Shown: positions 1 to 8,839 of the stretch, in pieces | How the letters are laid out: the number at the start of each line of letters is the position of its first letter | Position numbering within the stretch: the stretch's first letter is position 1 | Source: Streptococcus pantholopis | GTDB taxonomy: Bacteria > Bacillota > Bacilli > Lactobacillales > Streptococcaceae | DNA length: 64,000 bases | Reading direction: 5' to 3' | NCBI RefSeq assembly: GCF_001642085.1 | Contig: NZ_CP014699.1 | Location: 1,240,001-1,304,000 of the forward strand | Translations under genes and position numbers: made by a program | Notes under the pieces: generated by a model | The model's input: only the letters and a program-made list of their open reading frames with translations | Told to the model about the DNA's origin: nothing | Database searches by the model: none

Positions 1-304
1 AATCAAAAGAAAGATCAACACCGTCTAGATTCTTATAAGCCCGATAAATGTCATTCTCAAAAAGATCTTTAGCCTCGTCTTTACCAGCTACTTCCATTCC
101 CTGATAAGTGACTGTATAAACTGTAACCTGTTTAATCATTTCATCGCTTCCCTCTTTAAAATAGAGCGTTTCCCGCGAATCATCATTGTCACTGATCCTT
201 TGATAAGACACCGATTCAGTTTGCTTGCTTCCGCAGGCCGTCAAAGTAAAGACCGCCAAAAGAGAAAGAGCCAGACCTAAAAACAAGTATAATCTTTTTT
301 TCAT
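1..304 (-). CDS. YehR-like lipoprotein, N-terminal part (cut by window edge)
   Basis: Partial gene whose 3' end lies outside the window. Reading back from an ATG at 304 (another ATG sits directly upstream at 307) gives an open frame of about 101 codons. It begins MKKR, has a hydrophobic stretch and then the lipobox LTAC at about residues 21-24, so the mature protein should be lipid-anchored at Cys24 on the outer face of the membrane. The following region (YFKEGSDEMIKQVTVYTVTY) resembles the YehR/DUF1307 lipoproteins, whose function is not established. The SD-like GAGG lies 7 nt before the 304 start. A tandem array of palindromic repeats begins 11-14 nt upstream. The family call rests on memory of the pattern. 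Confidence 0.75.
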   Translation of the reverse strand, partial: MKKRLYLFLGLALSLLAVFTLTACGSKQTESVSYQRISDNDDSRETLYFKEGSDEMIKQVTVYTVTYQGMEVAGKDEAKDLFENDIYRAYKNLDGVDLSFD

Positions 305-318
305 CATAAAACCTCACA

Positions 319-805
319 CAAGATACAAAGCCCGTCAAAAGAGCAAAGCAAAAATAGGAGCCTGACTGATGAGTCACTAAAGACTCAAGGGAGGGCTATC
401 TTTTTTGCACAGCTCTTAGGGCGTGTTCAATTCTCAAGATACAAAGCCCGTCAAAAGAGCAAAGCAAAAATAGGAGCCTGACTGATGAGTCACTAAAGAC
501 TCAAGGGAGGGCTATCTTTTTTGCACAGCTCTTAGGGCGTGTTCAATTCTCAAGATACAAAGGGCGTGAAAAACGCAAAAGGAAAATGGCGGTAAGTCCG
601 AAATCTACGATTTCGCAGACGCACCCCTGCCAAGACGACTAGAAGGGTGCGGTCGACTGCTAAGGCGACAAAGCCTTCAGACGTCTACGGCTGGATAGTA
701 ATAATACAGCACTCAGCTTGACTAGTTTTTCCCGCAGCGTTTAGCCCGTGTTCAATTCTCAAGATACAAAGCCCGTCGAAAGGCAAAGCTTTCAGACGTC
801 TAGGG
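319..805. repeat. Array of covarying palindromic repeats (2 full copies, 1 long copy, 1 truncated)
   Basis: Units 319-434 and 435-550 are near-identical. Each starts CAAGATACAAAG, has arms GCCC..AAGAGC..GCAAAA pairing with TTTTGC..GCTCTT..GGGC, carries an inner hairpin GAGTC/GACTC, and ends GTGTTCAATTC. The third unit, 551-759, has the swapped arms GGGC..AACGC with GCGTTT..GCCC. Its loop contains a larger module with its own palindromes (GTCCGAAATC against GATTTCGCAGAC, GCACCC against GGGTGC). The fourth, from 760, is truncated. The left end abuts the ribosome binding site of the lipoprotein gene. Confidence 0.9.
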
Positions 806-903
806 ATTCCTAAACAATTGTACTAAGTAAGCGTATCTTTTATTCTAAATTTCATCATACGTTATTTAGGTTGCTTTGTAAAGCGCTTCCTTCATTTTGT
901 TAT

Positions 904-929
904 AAAAAAGTTACCTAATGGTAACTTTT
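904..929 (-). terminator. Intrinsic terminator of estA
   Basis: Read on the minus strand, AAAAGTTACC-atta-GGTAAC is followed by a T6 run. The stem's 5' arm overlaps the estA stop codon. Confidence 0.75.
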
Positions 930-1719
930 AAATCAGTCTTTCTTCTTTCACATAATCAATAGGAAGCCACTCAAAAAGCTTATCCAGCTGCAGATTCCAG
1001 TAATACCACTCATGCTTGCCGTGACTGGTATGATAATCGATATCCAGACCGAGTGCTGTCAGTTCTTTTACTGCCGTTTCATTGGACTGGTAAAGGTAGT
1101 CTTCATAACCGCACCAGGCATAAAATTTTGTTTTTTTATCTGACTTTTCAGCTACATGCGTCAAAAGGTGCTGAGCCGTTTTTTCTGATTTCAAATCACC
1201 AAAAATCCCTTCCCAGTAGGCCTTTTTCTCTCCTGTGTTTTCAGCAATTTCCTGCCCGTCCAGGCCTAATCCCAAAGCTCCGGAAAAAGAAGCGGCATAA
1301 GAAAACTTATCTGTAGCCAGAGCGATTTTATAGGCACCGTAGCCGCCCATGGAAAGACCGGCAATAAACGTTTTTTCCCGCTTCTTGCTCATATAGGGAA
1401 AGAAACGCTGCAAGACCTGCGGCAGTTCAACAGCAATAGCTGTAAAGTAGGACATCCCGTAGGCTGTGTCGGTATACCAGCCTAAATCAGTCGACGGCAT
1501 CACAACAATTAAATTAGTATGCCGCAGGAGGCGTTCAATATTAGTTCGCTTCTGCCAAGAATTCTCATTGCCCCCCATACCGTGCAGCAAATACAACACC
1601 GGTATATCTGTGTCTTTGGCTTCAGTCTCAGAGAGTTCAGCAGCATCGGGATAAATCACATTGACCTGCCGTTCCATGCCTAAAACCTGAGAATGGTATT
1701 CAATTTGCAAAAAAGCCAT
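928..1719 (-). CDS. estA: Tributyrin-type esterase (alpha/beta hydrolase, esterase D-like)
   Basis: A 263-residue serine esterase of the PF00756 type that hydrolyses short-chain acyl esters in related streptococci and lactococci. The nucleophile elbow GLSMGG puts the catalytic Ser at 123, preceded by the oxyanion-region motif YLLHGMGG (43-50). The terminal GKHEWYYW carries the probable catalytic His236, and an Asp near 205 (GYEDYL) is the likely third member. No signal peptide is seen, so it is cytoplasmic. The ATG follows AAAGGAAA. It lies 76 bp after rnjB on the same strand and ends in its own terminator, an arrangement expected for streptococci. Confidence 0.9.
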   Translation of the reverse strand: MAFLQIEYHSQVLGMERQVNVIYPDAAELSETEAKDTDIPVLYLLHGMGGNENSWQKRTNIERLLRHTNLIVVMPSTDLGWYTDTAYGMSYFTAIAVELPQVLQRFFPYMSKKREKTFIAGLSMGGYGAYKIALATDKFSYAASFSGALGLGLDGQEIAENTGEKKAYWEGIFGDLKSEKTAQHLLTHVAEKSDKKTKFYAWCGYEDYLYQSNETAVKELTALGLDIDYHTSHGKHEWYYWNLQLDKLFEWLPIDYVKEERLI

Positions 1720-1795
1720 CGTTATTTCCTTTCTTCATCGCGGTTTCAAGAAAGGCCCGGAACATGATTCCAAGCCTTGAGCCAATTTTAAACTG

Positions 1796-3454
1796 TCAGC
1801 GGACTTCCATAACAACAGGAAGAATCGCTGGCCGGCGTTTGGTCTGTTCAAACAGGAAGCGGCCGACTTCGTCGCGGACAATACCTTTAAGTTCACCCCA
1901 GTCAAAACTGTCTTTCGCTAAATAGTCAGCAACTGCTCCATTGACCAGCTCCGCACTTTCACGCAGAATATCCCGGCTTTTCTTGATATAAACAAAACCT
2001 CGCGTATTAACTTTGGCCCTGGAGACAATTTTCTTTTCCTTTTTATTAACCGTGATAGCGACAATGAAAATACCGTCTTCAGAGAGAACCTTGCGGTCAC
2101 GCAGGACAATATTGCCAACATCGCCGATGGCATTACCGTCAATCATGACATCACCGGCTGCTACCCCACCTTCATGCAGGAAACCTTGGTCACCGAGCGT
2201 CATAATGTCCCCCCGCTTCATAATATAAATGTTTTCAGGGAACATGCCGATTTCTTCTGCTAATTCGGCATGGGCGGCCAAATCACGGTATTCTCCCTGA
2301 ACTGGGAACAAATACTGAGGTTTAAGCAGATTCATCAGCAGCTGCAAATCGCGGGCATTGGCATGACCGGATACATGGAGATTCTGGGTAATCAATTTGA
2401 CCGACCCGCCGGCCTTGTAAATCAAATTTTCAACACGGGCTACAACGGCTTCTTTAGCAACACTTGGTGTGGTGACAATATAAACCAGATCACCTTCTTT
2501 TATCTGTACATAGCGGTGGCGGCCGACAGCCATTTTTTCCAGACTGTTGATAGGCTCACCCATCCGTCCGGCTTCCAGCACAATCAGCTCACGGTCAGCA
2601 AACTTGCCGATATCTTTAGGCTTGACAATCAGCTTTTCATCGGCAATACGCAGTTTTTTCAGCCGGATGGCGGTCCGCACAATATTCTCAGCATCAAAAC
2701 CAGTCAAAACCACACGGCGGCCGTGGTCAGCAGCCGAATCAAAAACTTGCTGAATTCGCACAAGATTGGAGGCTACCGCAGCAACAATAACTCGGCCGTC
2801 TGCATCCGATATGACACTGTCAATTTCCTTGCCGACTTCCGACTCGCTGGCTGTCTGAACCCTGCTGCCGGCATTAGCCGAATCAGCAAGAAGAGCCAGT
2901 ACGCCTTCACTGCCGATTTCAGACAGCCGCCCTAAATCCGTTTTGTAGGCTGCTCTGGCTGCTTGGTCAAATTTAAAATCACCGGTATAAACAATGTTTC
3001 CTTGATCAGTACCGACAACAACACCCAGACTTTCCGGAATAGAGTGGGTTGTTTTGAAAAAGGAAACAACCGCATCACCGAATTCGATTTCTGTGTTGCT
3101 GTCCACCACATGAAAATTATGGAATTTTTTCGGTCCGTTATTTTTGACAAACAGTTTAGCCAGTTCAATTGTCAGCTCTGATCCAAAGACAGGGGCCTTC
3201 ACTTCGGAAATCAAATAAGGCAGAGCACCGATCGCATCTGCGTGCCCATGTGTCAGAAAAATTCCCTGCACGCGCCGCTTATTTTCAATTAAGTAGTCCA
3301 GATTAGGAACAACGAAGTCAACCCCAAGCTGCTCATTTTCGGGATATTTGAGACCCGCATCAAGCACAAAAATAGAATCGTTGACTTCTGCTATGTAAAA
3401 GTTCTTCCCGTTTTCACGGACACCGCCCAAGGCGATAATTTTTATATCACTCAT
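1796..3454 (-). CDS. rnjB: Ribonuclease J2
   Basis: 552-residue metallo-beta-lactamase/beta-CASP ribonuclease, the J2 partner of the RNase J1/J2 complex in mRNA decay and rRNA processing. The signature near residues 69-74 reads HGHADA instead of the HGHEDH of J1. It therefore lacks one metal-binding His, which fits J2, the member with weak catalysis that mainly supports J1. Further metal motifs include TTHSIPES and YTGDFKFD, and the beta-CASP region carries VSGHANA. Length is normal for the family. The SD is GGAGTATC before ATG. estA follows 76 bp downstream. The J2 assignment, rather than J1, rests on the degenerate motif and the estA linkage. Confidence 0.9.
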   Translation of the reverse strand: MSDIKIIALGGVRENGKNFYIAEVNDSIFVLDAGLKYPENEQLGVDFVVPNLDYLIENKRRVQGIFLTHGHADAIGALPYLISEVKAPVFGSELTIELAKLFVKNNGPKKFHNFHVVDSNTEIEFGDAVVSFFKTTHSIPESLGVVVGTDQGNIVYTGDFKFDQAARAAYKTDLGRLSEIGSEGVLALLADSANAGSRVQTASESEVGKEIDSVISDADGRVIVAAVASNLVRIQQVFDSAADHGRRVVLTGFDAENIVRTAIRLKKLRIADEKLIVKPKDIGKFADRELIVLEAGRMGEPINSLEKMAVGRHRYVQIKEGDLVYIVTTPSVAKEAVVARVENLIYKAGGSVKLITQNLHVSGHANARDLQLLMNLLKPQYLFPVQGEYRDLAAHAELAEEIGMFPENIYIMKRGDIMTLGDQGFLHEGGVAAGDVMIDGNAIGDVGNIVLRDRKVLSEDGIFIVAITVNKKEKKIVSRAKVNTRGFVYIKKSRDILRESAELVNGAVADYLAKDSFDWGELKGIVRDEVGRFLFEQTKRRPAILPVVMEVR

Positions 3455-3499
3455 GATACTCCTTTAATTCTTTAGTTGTCATCGTTTCATTGTTTTTTT

Positions 3500-3528
3500 A
3501 TTATAGTAGCTAATCTCCTATAGTATAA
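3500..3528 (-). promoter_or_regulatory. Candidate promoter of rnjB
   Basis: On the minus strand TTATAC (3523-3528), a 17-nt spacer, then TATAAT (3500-3505), about 45 nt before the rnjB ATG. The -35 is a poor match. Confidence 0.45.
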
Positions 3529-3617
3529 CATATTTTTTTATTTTTTTCCGGGATAAAGCCGGATAGCTTAAAGCTTAATAGTGGAAGCGGTATAACTTGC
3601 TTTTTAAGCGGCCAAAC

Positions 3618-3658
3618 AAAAAAGGGCTGTCTCTGTTCAATACAGAACACAGCCCTTA
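3618..3658 (-). terminator. Terminator of the fused ABC exporter gene
   Basis: On the minus strand AAGGGCTGT is followed by a loop, then ACAGCCCTT and a T6 run. It lies 48 nt past the stop of the ABC transporter gene. Confidence 0.85.
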
Positions 3659-3705
3659 GACCAGTTAATTTTTACAGAACAAAATGAGTGGTTATCAGCT
3701 TGATT

Positions 3706-6243
3706 CTACTCTGCATGCAAAGCTTCAACCGGATCTTTTTTCGCAGCAAAGCGTGAAGGGATAATCCCTGCTGTGACAGTTAAAAAGATGGAAATTGCAA
3801 TCAGCACGGCTCCTGCCCAAATAGGCAGGACAGAGATATGGGCAACATCGGTGATATTTTCAATAACTTTATTAATGGGAATATTAAGAAGCAGAGTGAT
3901 TAAAATTCCCATAAGACCGGAAATAAGGCCTTCAATTGCCGTTTCAGCCGTGAAAATACGGCGGACATCTTTTTTCGATGCTCCAATAGCACGTAAAATT
4001 CCGATTTCCTTGGTCCGCTCCAGAACCGAAATATAGGTAATAATGGCAATCATAATAGAGGAGACAACCAAGGAAATGGCTACAAAACCGATTAGGACAT
4101 AGGTTATCATATTAATCATGGTGGTCACCGATGACATCACTAAGGCGATGTCATCAGTATAACTGATAATCTGCGCCTCCTTGTCAGCCTTTTTCATCTG
4201 TCTGTTATAATCATCAATCAAGTCTTTTAAGTTTTCCTTATTCTCAAAAGAAGCAGCATAAAAGTCGATACTGGAGGGAGCATTTAAATCAATGATACCA
4301 ATCGTTTTTAGATTGTCTTCATAGCTGGCATCGGCATTTTGATTGTACTGAGACACATAAGCGGCTAATTCTTCTGCCGTCATTCCCGCCAAAGCCTGCC
4401 TTTGTTCGTCAGTCAGATTTTGTGAAGAAAATGCAGCCACATCAGCAGAAAAAGGCTGTCCGGTAAAAACATTTGTTCCCTTATCATCTGTTTGTTCCTT
4501 GGCAATCTGGCTGGCATTAACAGCTTTTGAAATATGCTTTGTCAGCGCCTGCGTATAGCCAATTCCCCCAACAGAAGCGTTATTAGATGTTCCTTCCTGC
4601 GGTTTAACAATACCGACTATTGTGATGTCTTTTCCCTTATTAATAAGATCTGTCATATAGGCTGTATCCGACGATTTATCCACCCAGAGACCATTTTCCT
4701 TTTGAAAAATATCGGATTGGATAACCAGCTTAAAGGACCGTCCGAGCAAGTCATCGTAGGTGTAAGTCTGTTCATCGTCTTTTGTTTCTTGGGATAAGCG
4801 GCTGAGTTCGTCCCTATCTTCCAGTCCGAGACTATAGAGCACCAAGTCATTGACATTATGGTTTTCATCAACCATCAAAATGACCTCATCAGCTTTTTGG
4901 GGCAAATGACCGGCGAGAAGCTGATACTGAGACTTGAGCATCTCTTTGTCACTGCTGATTTCTGACCAAATTTCCATGTTATCAGCCATTGTTTTAACCA
5001 TCACATTATCAGTATCTAATTCCTGACTCAAATCTGATGGATTGACAGCTTTGACGCCGTTAGATGTGTCTGCGGCATAGATCTGCGGAGACAGGTCATA
5101 AGAATAATGAATATCTTTAGTGAGTGTGTCAAAGTCTTTTTGATGATTCTCCAAATAAACTTTAAAGGCTTCTAAATCATTATCCGACGTTTCAGAGGTC
5201 AACAGGCTTTTTAAGGTGTCGTTAACGCCAATATTTTCCGACTGAGAATGGTCTGATCCGTCTTCAAAGGCCTCCATTCTGGCTGAAAAAAGACTGGTCA
5301 GAGAATTGCTATCATTCTTTTTTAAAGATAAAGGATAGGCTACCAAGGTATCTTCCTGCACCTGATCAATATAATCCTGAACACCGTTGGACAGAGACAA
5401 AATTAAGGCAATTCCGATAATGCCGATAGATCCTGCAAAAGCCGTCAGGAAGGTTCTGCCCTTTTTAGTCAGAAGATTATTAAAAGACAGGTTCAGGGCT
5501 GTCCAAAAACGCATTTTGGTTTTCTTAAAAGCAGCCTTAGCTCCTGCCGCCTGCAGTCTGGCAGGGTCGTAAGGGTCTGAATCACTGATAATATGACCAT
5601 CTAATACTTTTATAATACGGGTCGAATACCGCGCAGCTAAATCAGGATTGTGCGTCACCATGATGACCAGACGGTCTTTGGCTATCTCCTTAAGCAGCTC
5701 CATGATCTGTACCGACGTTTCCGAATCTAAGGCACCTGTCGGCTCATCTGCCAAAAGAATATCCGGATTGTTGACCAAAGCTCTGGCTATGGCAATCCGC
5801 TGCATCTGACCGCCTGACATTTGGTTGGGCCGTTTATGAGCCTGTTTTGCTAAACCGACATGCTCTAAGGCCTCCATAGCGCGTTTGCGCCGCTCAGATT
5901 TTGCCACCCCTGAAAGGGTCAGAGCCATCTCTACATTACTCAAAGCTGTTTGGTGGGAAATCAAATTGTATGACTGAAAAACAAAACCGATGGTATGGTT
6001 GCGGTAAGCATCCCAGTCGCGGTCCTTAAATGTCTTGGTAGACTGCCCGTTAATCAGCAAATCACCTGATGTATACTGATCCAGTCCGCCAATAATATTA
6101 AGCAGAGTGGTCTTGCCGGAGCCGGACTGCCCTAAAACAGAAACAAATTCATTGGCACGAAAAGCCAGATTGATGTCCTCAAGAGCAGCAAGGCTCTGCC
6201 CGCCCGTTTGGTAAATTTTTGTAACATGCTGCAGTTCTAACAT
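3706..6243 (-). CDS. MacB-like ABC exporter, ATPase and FtsX permease fused
   Basis: About 845 residues. The N-terminal ATPase of the LolD/MacB type has Walker A GQSGSGKTT, signature MSGGQMQR, Walker B ILLADEP and switch VMVTH within the first 220 residues. One membrane helix near 265-290 is followed by a long extracytoplasmic domain of roughly 400 residues. Three C-terminal helices carry the FtsX motif SVLERTKEIGILRAIGAS. This architecture is known for mechanotransmission-type exporters handling peptides or envelope stress; the substrate cannot be read from sequence. The start is set at the ATG at 6243, preceded by GGAGAGG; an upstream in-frame ATG at 6297 would add 18 residues but lacks a good SD. 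It is monocistronic with its own terminator. Confidence 0.85.
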   Translation of the reverse strand: MLELQHVTKIYQTGGQSLAALEDINLAFRANEFVSVLGQSGSGKTTLLNIIGGLDQYTSGDLLINGQSTKTFKDRDWDAYRNHTIGFVFQSYNLISHQTALSNVEMALTLSGVAKSERRKRAMEALEHVGLAKQAHKRPNQMSGGQMQRIAIARALVNNPDILLADEPTGALDSETSVQIMELLKEIAKDRLVIMVTHNPDLAARYSTRIIKVLDGHIISDSDPYDPARLQAAGAKAAFKKTKMRFWTALNLSFNNLLTKKGRTFLTAFAGSIGIIGIALILSLSNGVQDYIDQVQEDTLVAYPLSLKKNDSNSLTSLFSARMEAFEDGSDHSQSENIGVNDTLKSLLTSETSDNDLEAFKVYLENHQKDFDTLTKDIHYSYDLSPQIYAADTSNGVKAVNPSDLSQELDTDNVMVKTMADNMEIWSEISSDKEMLKSQYQLLAGHLPQKADEVILMVDENHNVNDLVLYSLGLEDRDELSRLSQETKDDEQTYTYDDLLGRSFKLVIQSDIFQKENGLWVDKSSDTAYMTDLINKGKDITIVGIVKPQEGTSNNASVGGIGYTQALTKHISKAVNASQIAKEQTDDKGTNVFTGQPFSADVAAFSSQNLTDEQRQALAGMTAEELAAYVSQYNQNADASYEDNLKTIGIIDLNAPSSIDFYAASFENKENLKDLIDDYNRQMKKADKEAQIISYTDDIALVMSSVTTMINMITYVLIGFVAISLVVSSIMIAIITYISVLERTKEIGILRAIGASKKDVRRIFTAETAIEGLISGLMGILITLLLNIPINKVIENITDVAHISVLPIWAGAVLIAISIFLTVTAGIIPSRFAAKKDPVEALHAE

Positions 6244-6375
6244 AACCTCTCCAATAAAATAACCAAAAACATTTGCCGATAGTTTCTTGGTAACCAAGGA
6301 ACACAGCCCGTTTAAACTTTCTAAACGGCTCTATTATACCACCAGCCTGTCACTTTGTCTTAAAAAAAGAGTTAG

Positions 6376-6405
6376 TTGATTAAAAGCAGCTTTTTCGAAT
6401 ATAGT
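6376..6405 (+). promoter_or_regulatory. Candidate mazEF promoter
   Basis: TTGATT (6376-6381), an 18-nt spacer, then TATAGT (6400-6405), about 72 nt before the antitoxin ATG. Confidence 0.45.
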
Positions 6406-6443
6406 AATAGACTCTTAAACTTTAGTCATTATCCTGTTGCTTT

Positions 6444-6458
6444 TTAAGTATATCTTAA
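6444..6458 (+). promoter_or_regulatory. Inverted repeat upstream of mazE, candidate operator
   Basis: Perfect inverted repeat TTAAG-TATAT-CTTAA, 19 nt before the antitoxin start and just before the SD GAGGAG. Autoregulation by binding palindromes is known for MazE-type antitoxins. That this site is the operator is inference. Confidence 0.35.
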
Positions 6459-6476
6459 GTTGTAGAGGAGTAAAAT

Positions 6477-6689
6477 ATGGTAACGGTAAAAGCAAGAAAG
6501 GTTGGTAACTCAATGATTGTAACGCTTCCAAAAACGTTTGATATTAAAGCAGGAACAGAATTTTTCGTTTATAAAGGTGTTGATGGTGCCCTTGTTTTGG
6601 CGCCTAAAATAGAGAATCCTTTTGATGGAGAAGCAGATTTAACGATGACAGACGATTTTAAAGAGGTCGTTTTTCTAGATAATGAGTAA
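6477..6689 (+). CDS. mazE: MazE-like antitoxin (AbrB/SpoVT-type)
   Basis: 70 residues. The N-terminal half, KARKVGNSMIVTLPKTFDIK, is a typical swapped-hairpin AbrB/MazE DNA-binding fold (VGNS followed by TLPK). The acidic C-terminal part, ending DDFKEVVFLDNE, should wrap and neutralise the toxin. The ATG follows GAGGAG with 7 nt spacing. The gene overlaps the toxin ORF by 8 bp, implying translational coupling. It probably represses its own operon, possibly through the inverted repeat at 6444-6458. Confidence 0.9.
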   Translation: MVTVKARKVGNSMIVTLPKTFDIKAGTEFFVYKGVDGALVLAPKIENPFDGEADLTMTDDFKEVVFLDNE

Positions 6690-7029
6690 GGCTTACATTC
6701 CTAAAAAGCAAGACCTTGTTTGGATTGATTTTGACCCAGCTGCTGGAAGGGAAATTCAAAAGCGCCGACCGGCTTTAGTCATTTCAAGTCAAAACTATGC
6801 CAAACAAACCGGATTTGTAGCTGTCTGCCCCATCACTCAAGGCCAGCAAAAACTAAAAGACAGAGGACTCTTGGTGACTGTCCGTCACAAAGCAATCCGA
6901 GGGGCAGTCAATCCCTTTCAACTGCACACTTTTAATTTTCGGGACAGAAATATCCAAAAAATCGGTCAGCTTGATACCCAGCTCTTTCAAAAGGTAGCAC
7001 AGCTCTATCCTTATATTTTTGGAGAATAA
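6682..7029 (+). CDS. mazF: MazF/PemK-family endoribonuclease toxin
   Basis: 115 residues, the usual MazF length. Family hallmarks visible are the N-terminal DLVWIDFDPAAGREIQKRRP (the GxExxKxRP-like core), VISSQNYA, VCPIT, and a C-terminal QLDTQLFQKVAQ helix. MazF enzymes cleave single-stranded mRNA at short motifs to stop translation; which motif is cut is not predictable here. The antitoxin gene precedes and overlaps it by 8 bp. The frame is intact, so the pair is probably functional. A strong terminator follows 55 nt after the stop. Confidence 0.9.
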   Translation: MSKAYIPKKQDLVWIDFDPAAGREIQKRRPALVISSQNYAKQTGFVAVCPITQGQQKLKDRGLLVTVRHKAIRGAVNPFQLHTFNFRDRNIQKIGQLDTQLFQKVAQLYPYIFGE

Positions 7030-7083
7030 ATCGTAAACAAGAATGTAAGACCCACTCCAGTAAAGAGACTAAGCTATTTAATA

Positions 7084-7119
7084 AAAAATACTCAGGACCG
7101 AAATGTCCTGAGTATTTTT
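7084..7119. terminator. Bidirectional terminator between mazF and the convergent ABC operon
   Basis: AAAAATACTCAGGAC pairs perfectly with GTCCTGAGTATTTTT across a 6-nt loop. T/A runs on both sides serve mazF (+) and the ABC importer operon (-). Confidence 0.9.
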
Positions 7120-7148
7120 AATAGTAATAGTTATTATCGGATAAGACT

Positions 7149-7907
7149 TTACTCAAACAATTGATAATAATCAGCAATGGTCATCTGGGCTTTTTCTTCC
7201 TGGTTTAAGTCCTGTATGATGGAGCCGTCTTTCATAACAATCAGACGGTTGCCGTATTTGAGAGCATCTTCCATATGGTGGGTAATCATCAGGCTGGTCA
7301 GCTTTTGCTGTCTGATAAAGGTATCCGTCAGCTCCATCAGCGCAACACTGGTTTTAGGATCCAGTGCTGCTGTATGCTCATCAAGCAGGAGAAGCTCCGG
7401 ACGTTTCAGCGTCGCCATCAAAAGACTGAGAGCCTGGCGCTGACCGCCTGAGAGAAGACCGGTAGGAGTATCCAGATGTTTTTCCAGTCCATTGCCGGTT
7501 TGACCGGTTAAGTCTGTAAATTTTTCGCTATAATGGTGGATTTTCCGAGCGGCCAGTCCCCGCTTCTCACCGCGGTGCAGGGCTATCAGAAGATTTTCAG
7601 CAACGGTCATGCGCGGAGCCGTTCCCATTTTAGGATCCTGAAAGACACGGGATAGATATTTAGCTCTCTTTTCAGCAGGAAGAGCAGTCACATCTTCGCC
7701 TAAAATGGTGATACTGCCGCTGCTTAAAGGCAGGGTTCCGGCGATAACGTTAAAGAGTGTTGATTTCCCGGCGCCGTTGCCGCCCAAAATCGTTAGAAAA
7801 TCATGTTCATATATTGTCAGACTGACATCATCAAGAATCGTTTTGACATCAGTAAAGCCGTTATTGACTTGGACGGTCGCTTTTTTTAATTGAACAATTT
7901 CTTTCAT
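7149..7907 (-). CDS. ABC importer ATPase (TrpZ-like)
   Basis: 252 residues with Walker A GGNGAGKST (about 41-49), signature LLSGGQRQA, Walker B LLLLDEHTAALDP and switch MITHHMEDAL. The Glu after the Walker B Asp is present. Last gene of a three-gene operon; its ATG overlaps the permease stop by 4 bp. Together with the ABC_sub_bind-type binding protein and a LivH-like permease it matches the streptococcal systems assigned to aromatic amino acid (tryptophan/tyrosine) uptake. That substrate is inferred from the family. Confidence 0.85.
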   Translation of the reverse strand: MKEIVQLKKATVQVNNGFTDVKTILDDVSLTIYEHDFLTILGGNGAGKSTLFNVIAGTLPLSSGSITILGEDVTALPAEKRAKYLSRVFQDPKMGTAPRMTVAENLLIALHRGEKRGLAARKIHHYSEKFTDLTGQTGNGLEKHLDTPTGLLSGGQRQALSLLMATLKRPELLLLDEHTAALDPKTSVALMELTDTFIRQQKLTSLMITHHMEDALKYGNRLIVMKDGSIIQDLNQEEKAQMTIADYYQLFE

Positions 7908-8773
7908 CGCGACAAGGTCACCCCCTTGAAGAATTTATCTTTGAGAACCGGTATGATCAGGCAGGTAGCCAGGACAACTGCACTGAAGAGTTTCAGATAA
8001 TTCGTATTGAAACCGAGGGCAATAACAGCCGCAATCAAAAATTGGTAAAGAATAGAACCGACAATGATAGCAATCAAGCGCTCCAGTAAGGTCAGGCCGG
8101 TAGAGTAAAGAACTTCTCCGATAATGATGCTGGCTAAGCCGATGACAATAACACCGATTCCTTTTGAAACGTCAGCGTAGCCGTCCTGCTGGCTGACCAA
8201 GGCACCGGACAGGGCGATTAAGCCGTTTGAAATCACCAGTCCCATAACTTCCATACGATCGGTATTGATACCGAAACTCTTTGCCATATCCGGATTGTCC
8301 CCTGTAGCAATATAAGCCTGTCCCAGATGCGTATACAAGAAATAAATCAAGAGACTGATAACCAAAACAACAGTTAAAAATCCAATAATCAGTAAGTTTA
8401 TATCTGTACTAAAAGGAAGCAAATCCTGAACAGAGCGGATATCCAAAAGCCCGAGATTGGCGCGGCGCATGATAAGGAGCATAATGGAATTGCAGGAAGT
8501 CATCACCAAAATTCCAGCCAAAATAGTCGGAATTTTCCCTTTGGTATAGAGCAGACCAGTTATAAGTCCAGCCAAACAGCCGGCAATCATTCCGGCAGCA
8601 GTGGCCAAAAGCGGATGGCTTCCGTGATTCATGAGCGTCACGGCTACCGCTCCTCCCAAGGGGAAAGAACCTTCTGTTGTCATATCAGGAAAATTCAAGA
8701 TACGAAAAGTCAGATAAATTCCCAAGCCCAAAATTCCCCAGAGCAGACCTTGCGATACGGACGAAATAATCAT
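7904..8773 (-). CDS. ABC importer permease (TrpY-like, BPD_transp_2)
   Basis: 289-residue integral membrane protein with about eight hydrophobic segments and the family stretch FPDMTTEGSFPLGGAVAV near the N-terminus, as in branched-chain-amino-acid-type permeases. It overlaps the downstream ATPase by 4 bp and lies 66 bp after the binding-protein gene. The SD is GGAGTGG before ATG. It forms the membrane channel of the same importer; substrate as for the neighbouring binding protein. Confidence 0.87.
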   Translation of the reverse strand: MIISSVSQGLLWGILGLGIYLTFRILNFPDMTTEGSFPLGGAVAVTLMNHGSHPLLATAAGMIAGCLAGLITGLLYTKGKIPTILAGILVMTSCNSIMLLIMRRANLGLLDIRSVQDLLPFSTDINLLIIGFLTVVLVISLLIYFLYTHLGQAYIATGDNPDMAKSFGINTDRMEVMGLVISNGLIALSGALVSQQDGYADVSKGIGVIVIGLASIIIGEVLYSTGLTLLERLIAIIVGSILYQFLIAAVIALGFNTNYLKLFSAVVLATCLIIPVLKDKFFKGVTLSR

Positions 8774-8839
8774 ATTTTTACCACTCCTTTATTGACTTTG
8801 TCAGCTGCAAGTATCAAGCCGGCAGACTGACTAGTCTGT

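Noticed and set aside
876..890. Catabolite-responsive element TGTAAAGCGCTTCC
   Set aside because: The AAGCGCTT core is present, but the outer positions do not fit the cre consensus and the distance to any start is large.
2270..2935. 221-codon plus-strand open frame
   Set aside because: It is antisense to the intact RNase J2 gene and has no recognisable domain.
6244..6297. 18-codon N-terminal extension of the fused ABC exporter
   Set aside because: The internal ATG at 6243 has GGAGAGG at proper spacing and begins directly with the ATPase domain.
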